From Abelmoschus esculentus (lineage: Eukaryota; Streptophyta; Magnoliopsida; Malvales; Malvaceae): a stretch of 64,000 bases of DNA. Of the stretch, positions 35,501 to 47,631 are shown one piece after another. Under the pieces are notes generated by a model, which saw only the letters and a list, made by a program, of their open reading frames with translations, had not been told where the DNA came from and did not search any database. The first letter of the stretch is position 1, and the number at the start of each line of letters is the position of its first letter. A program made the position numbers and the translations under genes. The stretch covers positions 18,707,501-18,771,500 of the forward strand of contig JAUCBN010000014.1 of assembly GCA_035048815.1 (NCBI GenBank), in the 5' to 3' direction.

Positions 35501-37085
35501 GTTTCACTCAAGGTATTGATGTTAAAGCTTCTGTACTTTTCTTCTAGCCTCTTTGCCAACTGAAAGGCATCAGCTACTAGCCTCCAACCCCCTCAATACT
35601 AACATAATTTCATATTGTTGTCATTTTCTGGATTTAGAATCAACTCAAAAGGAGGCTTCATGCAATAACCATTGCTTCTGCAACATCTTTTCTTTTCCCT
35701 GTGGCCATGTGGGACTTTATCATTGTAAGGGTTCTGCTATTCCTATCCACTGTTGTAATTTCATTGAGTGTACATGTTTAGTTTTATCTTTATGGATCTT
35801 ATCTCATTTGACAATTTTTTTTTGTTATTTTCTCTGTGTAAATTGAACACTTCAGGGATCCGCAGACAGCAGTGTGGAACTGCCATTTTCTGCCTGGCCT
35901 TTTTTGAGTACCATTCTCTTTGGAATAATATTGATATTCTACGTTGACAGCATTGCAGAGGAGAAGTATGAAAGTAGCTAAAGCAGTGCTATGGCTTCTA
36001 CAATTTTTCTAGTTTTTTAGAACCTGTTGCATTATTTCATCAAAATATTCAGACTTGTGCATATATAATGTACCAGAACCCTTGTTCTAGTTCTACATTC
36101 TATTGCATCCTATTTTTCCCTGTAGGTTTTTCATAGTGCATACTGCATACACTAATTCAAGCAATCATTTTCTTTTTTTTTTTCTTTATTTTTGAGAACC
36201 AAAAAGATTGGAGGGGTGTTATTTTGTTGATTGTAATTTTGCTCGGAACCTCAAATAACTTCCATTTATTTCAGCTTTAAGCTTTTTTGATTAAACACAA
36301 TGTTAGACTTGTATATAATTGCAGCTACTTCATCTGTTCATAGGTTGCATATGGTTTTCTCTTCTCCGAGGCATTTAATGGCAGCTGGAGGATGCATAAT
36401 TGTCATGGAGATTGCGTATAAAATGGACTTTTCCCTGGCAGGCTTTTTAATTTGTTCCTCAATATTAGGCATTGGTATGTATAAATTTTTATTCATTTTC
36501 TTTAAGTGAATAAACCATGGATAAAGAAAGCTGCTCTCCTTTGGAGTATCCTTTTCCCTTTTTGATCTAAATGGTGTTGCTTTCAACTCTAACACATCGG
36601 ATGTCCCCCAAAAAACTGTAAACACATCGAATGAGTCATGAACCTTGTCTGTTATTTGTGAAAAGAAAAATTAAGAAGTTGGATCTACCACATCTTGCCA
36701 AGCAAATATATCAACCGGAGGAATGTAGACTATTATATCTATTTCAGAACGTATTAGACGATAGTGAAATCTTATTATGCTTCCCTTCCATCTTATCACT
36801 TTTCGTAAATTCCATGAAGGAGCTCTTTCTCATGTTTGTTTTGCAGTAAAATTTGGTTTTCTTGACTCATTACTGAAATTTCTGGAAATGCTGCAAAAAA
36901 CTTCAATGCAAAGCAATGTTTTTGTGCCTAAATTTCAAGAGATCTTATCTTTAATACTCTATAACTTTGTAGGTATATATGAAGCAACTACCTTGGAACG
37001 TGGTAAGAAAGATTCTCTTCAAAAAGCAGATATATCAAATGGGATGTTGGATGATGAACTTGAGATGCCTTCTCTTCCAACTTAA
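32545..37085 (+). CDS. Multi-pass membrane protein, N-terminal half of MTP12/ZnT5-like transporter
   Basis: Ten exons: 32545-32594, 33171-33363, 33478-33563, 34786-34870, 35133-35211, 35382-35512, 35638-35724, 35856-35965, 36344-36474, 36973-37085. The model closes in frame to 354 aa. Intron 5 (35212-35381) has no GT-AG solution but fits a U12-type AT-AC intron exactly. The protein has about eight hydrophobic segments, e.g. ASVMLFIFSCLVPSSILFLL, FLSTILFGIILIFYVDSI and AGFLICSSILGIG. RRVIARRVSLKNQLKRRLHAITIAS and AEEKLHMVFSSPRHLMAAG match, from memory, the extra N-terminal membrane half of plant MTP12, a partner of MTP5 in Golgi zinc transport. The C-terminal cation-efflux domain expected after GIYEATTLERGKKD is missing: a TAA follows at 37083, and nothing like it occurs before the next gene. 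It may be truncated or a distinct short form. Membrane protein: sure; family: moderate. Confidence 0.75.
34252..34332. repeat. (TC)n-(ACAT)n microsatellite in intron 3
   Basis: About 10 TC units (34252-34272) are followed by about 14 perfect ACAT units (34275-34332), inside the 1.2-kb third intron of the MTP12-like gene. It is likely length-polymorphic. Confidence 0.93.
35212..35381 (+). other. Predicted U12-type AT-AC intron
   Basis: The 5' splice site reads ATATCCT, the consensus of U12 AT-AC introns. A branch-site-like CTTAAC (35366-35371, branch A at 35370) lies 11 bases from the terminal AC (35380-35381), within the tight U12 window. Using these borders joins ...LSPF-S-FEDSLDSE... in frame, while no GT-AG pair does so. 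The intron is 170 bp. Confidence 0.82.
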
Positions 37086-38500
37086 TTTGTGCAGTTCTGG
37101 TATGTGAAGAATGTTGTTGTGTACACGTTAAACTCCTTGTCTTTCTATTCCCTGTGGTTTTGGAAGCATAATACTGCATGGCTGGAATTTTGGTGGGTAG
37201 TATGAAGGGAATTATATCAATTAATGACCATTTCATTCTGACACTTGAAATTGCACACTGATGGTGTGGGGAGGCAGGTCATTTCAGTATAATATTTTAT
37301 GTTTTCTGAAAGGAGTATTATCAAGGTTGGCTGAATATAATTTGAGAAACCTAAGTAGCCAGCCATAAATATGTCCTTGACATTTTTAAAATCGGTTAAA
37401 ATGTTTTTGGGGAAGAAGTGAAGAAGACTTGGCCTCAAAGCTGGTGTAAACATTTCCAAGAAATCTCCAGCCTATCACTGGAAATATTACACACACACAC
37501 GGGGAGGGAGGGGGAGAGAGAGTGGTTGTTAGGCATTTGAAGAGCAGTCATCCTCTTTTCTGTGGTAGTGATTGTTTTTTTTTTCCTGACAAGTCTACCT
37601 TTTTGTGCAGTGACAACATAGGTTTTATGCATGAACATGCAATTTTCTTGCAGCTTTTATTGTGAAGATGTTGATTCTGCTTACCCTTTGTTATGGGGCA
37701 TGATGAGGAGTAAAATTCCGTTGCATTAATCAGTTGCCAATCAGGTAATCCCCTATCTGGATTCTTTATCGTCAAAATGGTTTGACATCCTAGCCAATCG
37801 TTAAAATGCTAAATCAAATTTCGACATTTGACCCTAGTGTAGGCATTTAACAGGTTCCATGGTTGTAATATTGTTTCAAATTTACCTTTCTGTTATAGTT
37901 TACAGCTACCCGCCAGAAAGATTATGCTTGTACCTTCCTTTGAACGGTTTAACTGATTACATTTAATCCTTTATTGGTGTTAGATACAGGTCGATCTACT
38001 TTTTTTTCGAGACGGTCTTTGCTAATTGATGAAAAATTGTTCCATGTTTATAATCTGTTAATACATACCACCTGCATTAAACTATGATGTCTCATGGACT
38101 TTGTTGTGGAATGTTGGCTTGATGACTCGTGGGGTGGCTTGTGAAAAAAAAGTATATAGGGTTTGTACAACAAAATCAAAGGAGGTTTATCAAGTTTCAC
38201 CCAATTCAAATGTCCTTCCGTTTTGTGTGTCTAGAATTTATTTTAATTCATATAATTTTATGTAAAATTGTGGACATTTGAATTTATTTTAATTCATTTA
38301 TTATTTAATAATATGTAGAGCTTGTCTTGTCTGTCTGCTAAAAGCTATCTTAGATTTTGTTGAAAAGGGAAAGGTAACCATTAATGAATTGCTTTGATAA
38401 GCATGAAGGAACAGGATAAAGTGATGATGACCCAAGTGGAATTAGACAGACAACAGAATTTGTTCCATACAAATAGTTGAATACTGAAACACAGTAAACC
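37086..38500. other. Convergent spacer, MTP12-like to ABA4
   Basis: Tail-to-tail spacer containing both 3' UTRs. It was searched for a cation-efflux (CDF) domain that would complete the upstream gene, and none was found. A short (AC)n and GGGAGA-rich stretch lies at 37489-37521. Confidence 0.65.
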
Positions 38501-41322
38501 TCAGTGCATTCTATGTCTGTCACCTGCAGCAGTTTCTGCAAGTGCTTTGGTAACAAAATGAGTAACGATTCCGATGGGGCAAAACAGCAGGCAAAGAGAA
38601 ACTGAATGCCGAGTCTCGATTTGGTTTTGCAGTCCATCGCGGAAAACCTGCCTGGATTCAAACAATGAAGCATAATGGTCAGAACTCAGAAGTTCAAACT
38701 GTTTATGCGCGTGAGCTTGAAATCAGGAGAGAAACAGAATGAGAGATGGATACCTTGCAGCAAAGAGATCTACAGCCAATAAATGAATCCATGCAGAAGC
38801 TAATGTCATTTCACTAGAAAACATTTTGGCCATACCAGATAGCTAAAACTCAGGGTGAGCAAAAAAACACATGTAAAAGTGAGTACACGAGTTGCAGTCG
38901 TCATCGACAATCATATACATCTAAAACACAGAAGCTACGTCTTATAATGTAAGTGCCCGTAAACATGTACCTCTGGCAGCAAGTATTTACTAGCAAACAT
39001 CAGCCTTAATGTATCAGGCGTCCTCGACATGTATAGCAGATACGCATAGATAAGCCCAAGAACGATAAAGGGGACACCACTTTCCATAGTCTTTTTAGTC
39101 TGCATTCATAATTATACAAGCCAAACACATGAATTCCCCTAGAAATATAGAACGGGCCAAAATATTTTACATGTTTACAACAGGTTAACCAAAACTATAA
39201 ATGATGAAAAGGGACTAGGAAATCAGTAGAAGAGACTAATGATAAGTGAGATTTTCCTAGTAATGGTTAAGAACTTACCAATTCGGCTTTAGGAGCAAAA
39301 ACCATGAGAGTATAGAATGGAAGAACTGCTGCCGTTCCCAAGGTAAACATGCTGCTGGCAATTTGAGAAGTTGTCAACCCTGTAAACGTGTTGGCATTCA
39401 TACCGGTTACGAAGAATGAAAGAAAACGCTTAGCAATGTCGACTTCTAACAATATTCAAACAATACTCAAGAGTCAAGACTATATGGCAATTAAGAGGAT
39501 ATGTTGCATACATACTACAAAATAAGGACATTTAAAGTGCACTTCAGCATAAGCATACTTGGTGTAAACTACTGATGGGTGCAAGTGGGACATTAGTAGG
39601 CATCAATGCAGCAGCAAAAGGACATAACTGGTCCAACAGCCAAGCACAAATCAGCACAGGCAGAACAAAGGAAACAGTAACGGAACTATCTGATTAAGAC
39701 CTTTGAGCAGCAACAATATAAATAGGAAAGAAAAAACATGTGGAATACTGGAATGTGTCTCTAAAATATGTCAGACTCTTCATTTACCAGCCTATGTCAA
39801 AAGCAGATCAATTTAGTTTTCTTCACTCTATCTAGCACATGGTCAATGATTTTCGTTTTCGTTTTTCTAGTAAAATACTAGCTTCTGCTACATACGATAA
39901 ATGAGGCGCCAAAAAAGTAACTGCAGGAAGGACCTAATGCAGATAAACTTTGCTAACAGATAAATACTAGAAATTGATCAAACTACTAGGTGCAAGAGAG
40001 GTACGACTTTAACAGCCAAAATAGTATATTCATAGAAATCCTCGACGTGAAATGATGTTAAGATAAACAAGCTTTAGAAGGACAATGGTGAGCTGCAGAG
40101 AAGATGTAAGAGACTCTCTAAGAAGGTGCACCTCCTGTTTCAAGACAGTGGATGATTCACACAATTCTGACTATGTGACATGCATGAAATCTAGGAAACA
40201 ATTACAGAAAATGAAAAGCATTGAGCGAAATTCTACTGAAAAGTACGTGATAAAAAGAATTACATGAAGCTTGTACTTCAAAGCTTTTTCTAAAGGGAAT
40301 AAATGTTGAAACTTTTGGTCTAATAACAAGTCTAGTTCCTCTAGCAAAACTCCATTCACCAAGTAAGCCAGCTCCAATCCTTGCTTGCTGGCTGGGATGA
40401 TATGTGGACCTGGTTTTGAGAGCAGAAGTGAATCTTTTGTCCACTTCCATGTTACGGCGAAGATTACTTGACTGCCCAAAGTGACTAATCTAAAAGAAAG
40501 AAACCCCAAATTTAAGGATACATCTTTAGCTTTAAGGTTAAATAGTAAAATGTCAACATGTTAATAAGCAGCATAATTGCACAAATTCACAAACTCCACT
40601 TCATGGCTCAACATAACTCAAGTTCTTTAACGGTTAACATGCTCTGGTAATTAATAACATGTTAGACAAGCAATGAAAGAAAGCAGACCATATATTTTCT
40701 GTTTTAACTCATACTATTACCCCAAATAATGGGAAATTATACATGAAGGAACTAACAGAATGAGAATTTAGAGAAACCAACAGAAGGAACCAAGTACAGG
40801 GGAAAACATAGACTTCAGAATGAGAATTTTACATGAAAATATAATCATTTTAAAAGCCTAACTGCAGTTTTCAGTTTACTTCAGTATAATCAAAGTTCCA
40901 ATATGTCAATTCAGCAAGTAAAAAGTAGTGAAAGTTATGTATATCATTCAGATTAGCAGAAGTCTCTTAAATTCATTTCTAATACCTAAAGTCTTAATTC
41001 TTTTACAACAAGGCAAACTCTCCACAATACAAAGCCAAAACCCACATCTCAGATTTAGCAGAAACTGGGCTAAAATGTGCCTATGAAATAACCAAATTGG
41101 TTGTCCCAAAAGAAACTTTCAGCAAACCACAGATTAAACAACAAAAGACAGAAGTTTTCAGCAACACGCAGATTAAGAAACCAATCAAAACCTTCAGAAG
41201 TCTCAAAATGGTTTTGATTTTAGGGAAAAAGGAAAGACAAAGAACATATAAGCAAAAAAAAGAAAAGAAAATCAAACCTTGGGTGAGATTAGAGGATGGG
41301 AAATGCAAGAAGACAATAACAT
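38501..41322 (-). CDS. ABA4: ABA4, chloroplast neoxanthin-formation protein
   Basis: Six minus-strand exons: 41322-41278, 40489-40264, 39379-39279, 39099-38971, 38842-38754, 38651-38501. The model closes in frame to 246 aa. ABA4 (DUF4281) is a plastid membrane protein needed to form neoxanthin from violaxanthin, upstream of ABA. The first 90 residues are a basic, Ser-rich transit region (MLLSSCISHPLISPK...). The membrane core follows: WLTTSQIASSMFTLGTAAVL, FIVLGLIYAYLLYMS, ELSGMAKMFSSEMTLASAWIHLLAVDLFAARQV, IETRHSVSLCLLFCPIGIVTHFVTKA, i.e. four hydrophobic segments with the conserved ASAWIHLL and ETRHS blocks. The exon 2/3 junction restores Trp91 (W-LTT), a good check on splicing. The tail ETAAGDRHRMH is poorly conserved. 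Introns 1 and 2 are long (788 and 884 bp). Its promoter holds a MITE (41591-41981). Confidence 0.94.
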
Positions 41323-41590
41323 GGTTGCTGAAAAACTGAAAATCCCTTTAACAAAACCAACAATAATGGCTTCTTCATGAGCTTTATATAAGACGACGCT
41401 ATTGCCCCATAGTTGGCAAGTAGAGCACTACTACAACAAGAACTTTAAAAAGCTGATGGGATTAAAAAAGCAACATAAAATGGTGAGTTCGGTAAAGGTT
41501 TGGACTTTGGCGAGAAATTCCACTAAGACCGGCAAAAGAGGGAGGAAAGAGACATTGCCAAGTTTGAAGATCATGTTATTAAATTTTAAC

Positions 41591-41981
41591 CATTAAATTT
41601 TTTGGTAAACTACATAAATAAACACTTAATTATATCTCAATTATCTTTTATATCCTTTGACTAATAAATGTTGCGAATTGGTCTATTGACTAATTTTTTT
41701 GATACAAAATGGTCATATGTGATTAAAAATTTGATGGTAAACTGATGTAAACGTTAACATGCTGACTTGGATAACTATGTGTCATCCCCGATCTCTATAA
41801 CCCAAGTCAACATGTTAACGTTTACCTCAGTTTTCCGTTAAATTTCTAACAGCACAGGACCACTTTGTATCAAAAAAGTTAGTCAATGAACTAATTTATA
41901 ATATTTGATAATCAAGAGATGTAAAAGATAATTGAAATATAGTCAACGGACAATTTATATAATTTATCCTAAATTTTTTTA
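41591..41981. mobile_element. MITE with ~170-bp inverted arms in ABA4 promoter
   Basis: The left arm (attaaattttttggtaaac... caattatcttttatatc... gacaaatttttttgatacaaaatggtc-like, ... aacgttaacatgctgacttgg) is mirrored by the right arm (ccaagtcaacatgttaacgtt ... gaccactttgtatcaaaaaagttagtcaatgaac... gatataattgaaat-like ... aatttatcctaaattt). The arms match over nearly their whole length around a short centre near 41785. No coding capacity. About 270 bases upstream of the ABA4 ATG. Confidence 0.78.
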
Positions 41982-43007
41982 AATTGTAAAAGTCATTAAA
42001 ATTCTAATTTTGTTATAAAATATTAATGTGTCGTTAGCTCATGTTAAAAAAAATCTAACGATGAGTTAATTATAGTAAGTTACTTTTAATAACCAGTTAT
42101 GAAGTTTAGGCTTCATTTATTCATGTGAATGTGATTTACAGAAAAGATAATCATTAAAAATACCATTATACCGACCAAGTCCAGCTGGAAGGCTACAACC
42201 ATGGCGTGATTACACGTGCACTTTAAAAAGTATTTAAGTCAATCACAATCACATGCTATTATTTAGGGTTTAAATGGTATAAATCTTTTTATAAAAAAAA
42301 TAAAAAAATTCCTTTATAAATGGTATCGTTTTAAGTGATGTAAATATCAAAATAAATTAAATCATTATTATAAATTTTCTTTTATAATTTAACGATAGAG
42401 TAATATAAATAAATTAAAAATAAATTAAATTATTTTTTATAACATATACTACTCTAATCACTATTAATTTATTAAAAAATTAATATTAAAATTAAACCAA
42501 TTAAAAGTTCAATAATAAAATTAAGTCATCATCAAACCAATATTTTATACTGTAATCAAACATATTAAAGTTTTAGTAATATAAAAAATAAATCACCTAA
42601 AATCTAATGATATATAATTATTATTAAACATTGATTATTAACAAATTAAATAAATTGTTCCGACATCATCAACTATTTAACAGAAAAAAATGAATCCATA
42701 CTTCCGAATCCCAATCCCCATGTCAACAAATTAATATCTGACCGTCATTTTTAAACAATTTCTTTTGGCTTTTCTCACACTAAAAAAATTAGTTTTTTAA
42801 TCGTGTAAGAAAAAAATAACTTTTAAGTCTTTCAAAAAGTTTTGAAAAATTTAATTTGCCCCCCTTTAGTGTTCATTAGAATTTTAAGCTTTTAAATATT
42901 TTAATTTAACTTTATGCTTTTAAAAAGTTATCATTAAAACTCTTAAATATTTTTATTAAACTTTTAAAAAATTTGATTTTTTTTATAAAATTTATCGTGG
43001 CCCATCA

Positions 43008-43092
43008 AAATTTAATACCGAAACCCGCCTTGTTATTATATATATATATATTAGATTTTCATGATAACAAGGCGGGTCTCAATACTAAATTT
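43008..43092. repeat. Small hairpin with 29-bp arms
   Basis: Arms 43008-43036 and 43064-43092 are inverted with about four mismatches (core CCCGCCTTGTTAT / ATAACAAGGCGGG) around a 27-base AT loop. It may be a tiny MITE or a hairpin RNA. Confidence 0.75.
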
Positions 43093-44077
43093 AGAGCCTA
43101 AAACAAGGCCATGATCGAGCGTTTTCCCTTTGAACTTGGAAGCAATGTGTTGTCCCTGTCTCAAAATTTCAACTTAAGAGTGTTTGTCTATAGCGGGTGC
43201 ATGGATAAATCATGGGTGTACTTTTGTTTTCTGTTGTCCAATTGGGTTTTGACAAGTGGATCTTATCGGATACCCAAATTCTATTTCGTTTCTTGTTATT
43301 GTAAAGGACATGTGGTGGATGCCATCTAACCTCGTGGCCCGTGGGTTGATGTAAATGATATACGGAAGGAAAGTGTGCGAGGGATATATGTATAGCTAGG
43401 ATTTATAAGGGATGATAATTGGGCAGGTATATATGGACAGTAACAGATATAGAAATATTATTTAAGGTGAGTATATATTAAAATTGTACGAGTATTTTAG
43501 TCTAAGTTGTTAAATGAATGGTTAATATTCTTAGATGTCACGGGTTCGAGTACCAATAATGCCAATAGAGTGATTAGTGGCATTTGAAAGCAAAAAATAT
43601 AGAGAGAGAAGAAAGATCAGGTTGTTTCTTTGATCATGGTGGACAAAGATTCTTGTGACTTCTGAGTGATGGAATATTGATACAGTCCACTTTTTGAGTC
43701 AATAAAACGACAACGTTTTAGAGTGTTTTTTATTTGCTAATCGCCGTCGTTTCGTTTAATGGGTTTGTGTAGGGTTCTTCATCGTGAATATGATATGAAT
43801 TTTGTTTCAGTTGCCTTGCTCTCTTTCTCTGTTATTCCATCTCCTTCAATTCTTTTCTCTAATTTTGTTCGATAATACATTAATTCTCTTTGATCTGAAT
43901 CGAAAACGCACGCCCGTTGCTCATCGCCACGCCACCTGATCTAAGCGGACCACACATACACCGTCGTTCTTCGAAACAATCATCGTCACTTGGACCAATC
44001 GCCCCCTATTGTAAATCCCCTTTTAATATTTTTCTCTAGGGTTCTTAACACACTGGAAAAAATCCAACTCAGTTGCA

Positions 44078-47000
44078 ATGGCGAAATCAATTTGCATAGC
44101 ACTAAGAGAAGGAGCTCTAGAAGGAGAGCTGGCGCCAGCGCTCACCATCAAAGACTCAGTCGCTTCTCCCTTTGGTTTCCAAGTGTTCGATCACGTGCTT
44201 TGCCAGCTCTTCTCATCCATTTTGGCAGGAAATCGCCGTCACGGTTCGCTTTCCTTTTTCTACTCTTAGAAACCGTTTGATTAATCGTTACTATCTTGAA
44301 ATTAGGATAATTGTTTGATTATTAATCTGATGCAGAGGTCTTATCGTCGTTTCATTTTCCCGGAGTCCGTCGTTTCATTTGGAGTTGCTAAAAAGCAAAG
44401 GAATTATTGTCACTTCAACAGATAAAAGGTGAATAAATTTTTGCTCTAAATTATTATTTTTTTGTTTCTAAAGGAAACTGAATTTAATTTTTTTTTTTTT
44501 TAAAGTTAAAGCTATACCACTGCACGAGTTTTGCTTTATTTTCATCTTTAAAATTGATTTTTTGTGACATTTCAGAATTCAAATTTTAGATTGTTACAAT
44601 GATCCTCTTGGTTGGAAAAATCAGTTAGTCGAGAGTGGAAACTTCATGGCTCCTTCTCATGAAGCTTTGATTTCTAGTGCCGTCTCTGTTTTTCGGGAAG
44701 TGAAACATATGGATAAGTTGTTCAATTCAATTATTGATCTTGGCAGAGGTAAATCCTTTTCATGTCTGAAAGATTAACATAAGCTTTCAATTGTTTGTTC
44801 AGTAAATTCATTTATGGCTTCTTCTGAGTCCTTTTGATTGTTTGTAGGGCTGGTAGGAGGCGGAAAAATCCAGTTTTCTATTGCCATAGACTCGGTAATC
44901 CTCTCTATTGTGTTTTGTTAATATTTGATTGAATGAAATTTGAATTCTAACTACTGGCATTATATAGGCAAAGTAGGGAAAAAGGGGTGGGGTGGGGGGT
45001 GGAATAGTGAAGTATACACGGTCCATATAAGCATACCGGCCTTTGTATGATTAATATTTCTTTTAAAATATCTTGTCAATATCTAGCTTGCAAAGGAATG
45101 CAATCAAGAAATTTGGAGTTTAGTTTCGTATTGTCTAATATGGTATTCTTATTAATGTGTAGAAACTTTATTAAGTGCCAATGAGTGCCGAGAACAAGAA
45201 ATATTCACCAAGTTTCTATGTGAGTACTATGTCTTCTTGAGAAGGTGCAGGGAAGTTTCCTATCTAATAACAACAAAGTACTAATAAACATAATGACCGA
45301 TAGGCGTATTGTTAGGAGCAGAATGCACATTCTAGGTTCTAGAATTCTTATATTTCCTGAGGTCCAAGGGAAAAAGAAAAAAGCTTGCCTAAGTGAAGTA
45401 AGGCGCAATATACGTGTCTATCTATATGTATAAATATTGAGGCGTATATGATTCCCTCTTACTTGTACAGGCACATTAATAAAAGAAGAAAAAAAATGGA
45501 AATTTAAAAGAACTTCAGTTAGGTGTTGTTTTTGGTGCCTGTCCAATTTCAGAATATGCATCCAGGCACACCAAGCGTGCAGGCCTGATCAAGTGTACTT
45601 TACCTTAAAGGTTCTACGACGCTTTTGTTTGGTGCTAAGGTGCAATGCGTAGGTTTACACCTTCACAACACTGATTGAACATTGTAATCTCTTGGTTAAT
45701 GCTCATTACTATGTTCTAAGTAAAATGTATTGAATGTTGAGTTGCAGCTAGTGCAGATAGAATGGCCTTAAAGCTTAAAGAAAAAAAGAGAGAGGAACTT
45801 TGGTGGGATGACAAACTTTGGTGTTGTACTAGAATGAGATGAAGATTTAATATCCTGTTTCATTTACTATATTAAATTATAAAGGATTTTACAGAAGTAG
45901 AACAAAAACAGTAATGTCTATGTTCATTTATTCTGTATATTTTTTATTAAGTTGATCTTGCATGGTGTTTTTTATTATAATACAAAATATTTATTATTTT
46001 ATGTGCTCTAGGCTGGTTAAATAGAAGATTAGATTCTTGTTGGTTGTCAAAAATCAACTACTCTGAAATTAACTTCGAGTTGAGTTTGTGCTGAATTCAT
46101 GCTATTACAATTTTCAACTCCAATTTCCACCAGTTGTTTCTTCTGTTTCTGATTGAATTGCATTCACCTATCTCTACCAGGTAGATGAAATGTTGAGACG
46201 TGCATCTGTGTCATCAGTTGCACGCCTGTTAAGCAATCTCCGTAGCCATGGTATGTTATGCTTTTCTGCTATAATCTTTCTCCCTGGAATTGTCCAGATC
46301 TTTGAAATTTCTCAGCTTTACCAATCATGTGGTTTGTCTTCAGTTCTCTTAGAATAGTGGTTGGTGTTTTATGGCTTTTCCCCTTAACTTTTCAGTTCTG
46401 GCTGCAAAATCGTTTTTAACACAAACCTTTCTTGATTTTAAAAGGACATCTTCCTAGATTTTGTGTGGAAACTCTTGAAATTGATGAATGGTACAATTGA
46501 TACCTGTAGTGAGTCCTTTGGGATGCTTTCTTAAAGTTATTTTATGGTTGCAGATCAGGTTTCCAGCATCTTTTGGCTATTACATTCAGACCTTCACATG
46601 GCCAGAGTTACAGCTGTTCTGGAATATTTGTCATCTATGGTGGCGAGTTTAGAACCATCACATCAACTTGCAAATGGTCAGAGAGGTGATTTGGAAAATT
46701 TCTCTTTGATTGAGCATAACACCAAGAAAGGAAAGTTTCATGTTAGATTTAAGAAGAGAAATGGACGGGTTCGTGTGATGGTAACTTACCTTCTCTTTGT
46801 GTGTGGACCATTCTCTAGTTTATACTGATTAAGATTGCAACAGACTGACATGATTATTTTAAACCTATATGTAGTCGGAAGAAGTTCACATTGAGCAGTC
46901 CGGCATCAACTTTACACCATTGTCATCTGAAGGAGCAATTAATCAGGGTCTTGTGCCAAAGGTCATAGCTCTCTCTCACTTTTCATCTTTTTTTCAATAT

Positions 47001-47631
47001 GCGAGGGTACACTGATACCTGCTAGAATCCTTCCCTTTGCTCAACACATTAACATACTCAAGATGTAGAAAGATAGTGCTGTAACTTATAATTTCATGTT
47101 CCGGCAAAACTAGAATTCGGATCTCCATTTATCAAATTTCAGTTTTATAGATTAAGTTCAGTCTGGAGGTGTCATTTGGGGATGAATTACTGTTTGTTTT
47201 ACAGGTACAGTTCAATTTACAGTTGTCAGAGAAAGAACGAATTGATAAAGCTAATGTTGTACTTCCTTTTGAACACCAAGGTAGGAATATGGGTAGATTA
47301 TACTTATGTTCTTGAACATTAGCTTTTATTTGCTGTGTCTTAGGTTTCATTTTACATCATTTGGTGACTTCTATGGCATTGGAGTCTCTCTCACTCTCCA
47401 TCTCTCTATCATTTACATTGACTTTTGTTTGGTTTAGGTACTGGTAAACCCTTACAAATTTATGATGGTCGGAGATCTCTGGTGGATAGCAAATATGAGA
47501 GACCAGCAGCTGCAGTGGAAAATGTGGAGACAAACGAGGACAGTGGCAGGGGTGAAGTTATTTATTACCGTGATTCAGATGATGAGATGCCTGATTCTGA
47601 TGAGGACCCAGATGATGACTTGGATATCTAA
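44078..47631 (+). CDS. ELP5: Elongator complex protein 5
   Basis: Nine exons: 44078-44243, 44338-44428, 44576-44748, 44848-44894, 46181-46250, 46554-46780, 46875-46961, 47205-47280, 47438-47631. The model closes to 376 aa, the usual size for plant ELP5. The first intron must use the acceptor AG at 44336-44337, not the one two bases earlier, to keep the frame (GLIVVSFSRSPSFHLELL). ELP4/5/6 form the RecA-like accessory ring of Elongator, which modifies wobble uridines in tRNA. ELP5 has the RecA-like fold without a functional ATP site. Signature stretches are RIQILDCYNDPLGW, SSVARLLSNLRSH and VSSIFWLLHSDLH. The C-terminus is very acidic and has a conserved-looking GEVIYYRDSDDEMPDSDEDPDDDLDI. Intron 4 is unusually long (1,286 bp). 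Confidence 0.93.

Larger units (their letters stand above)
41323..44077. other. Divergent spacer, ABA4 / ELP5
   Basis: The two genes diverge across about 2.75 kb. It contains a MITE (41591-41981) close to ABA4, AT-rich sequence, a small hairpin (43008-43092), a possible B-box-like gggttcgagtacc near 43544, and the ELP5 promoter and leader. No gene is seen. Confidence 0.6.

Noticed and set aside
43490..43570. tRNA gene or SINE suggested by gggttcgagtacc
   Set aside because: The B-box-like motif is there, but no cloverleaf or clear A box could be matched.
43990..44280. 96-codon frame overlapping the start of ELP5
   Set aside because: It is an alternative frame over ELP5 exon 1, whose own frame is supported by eight further exons.
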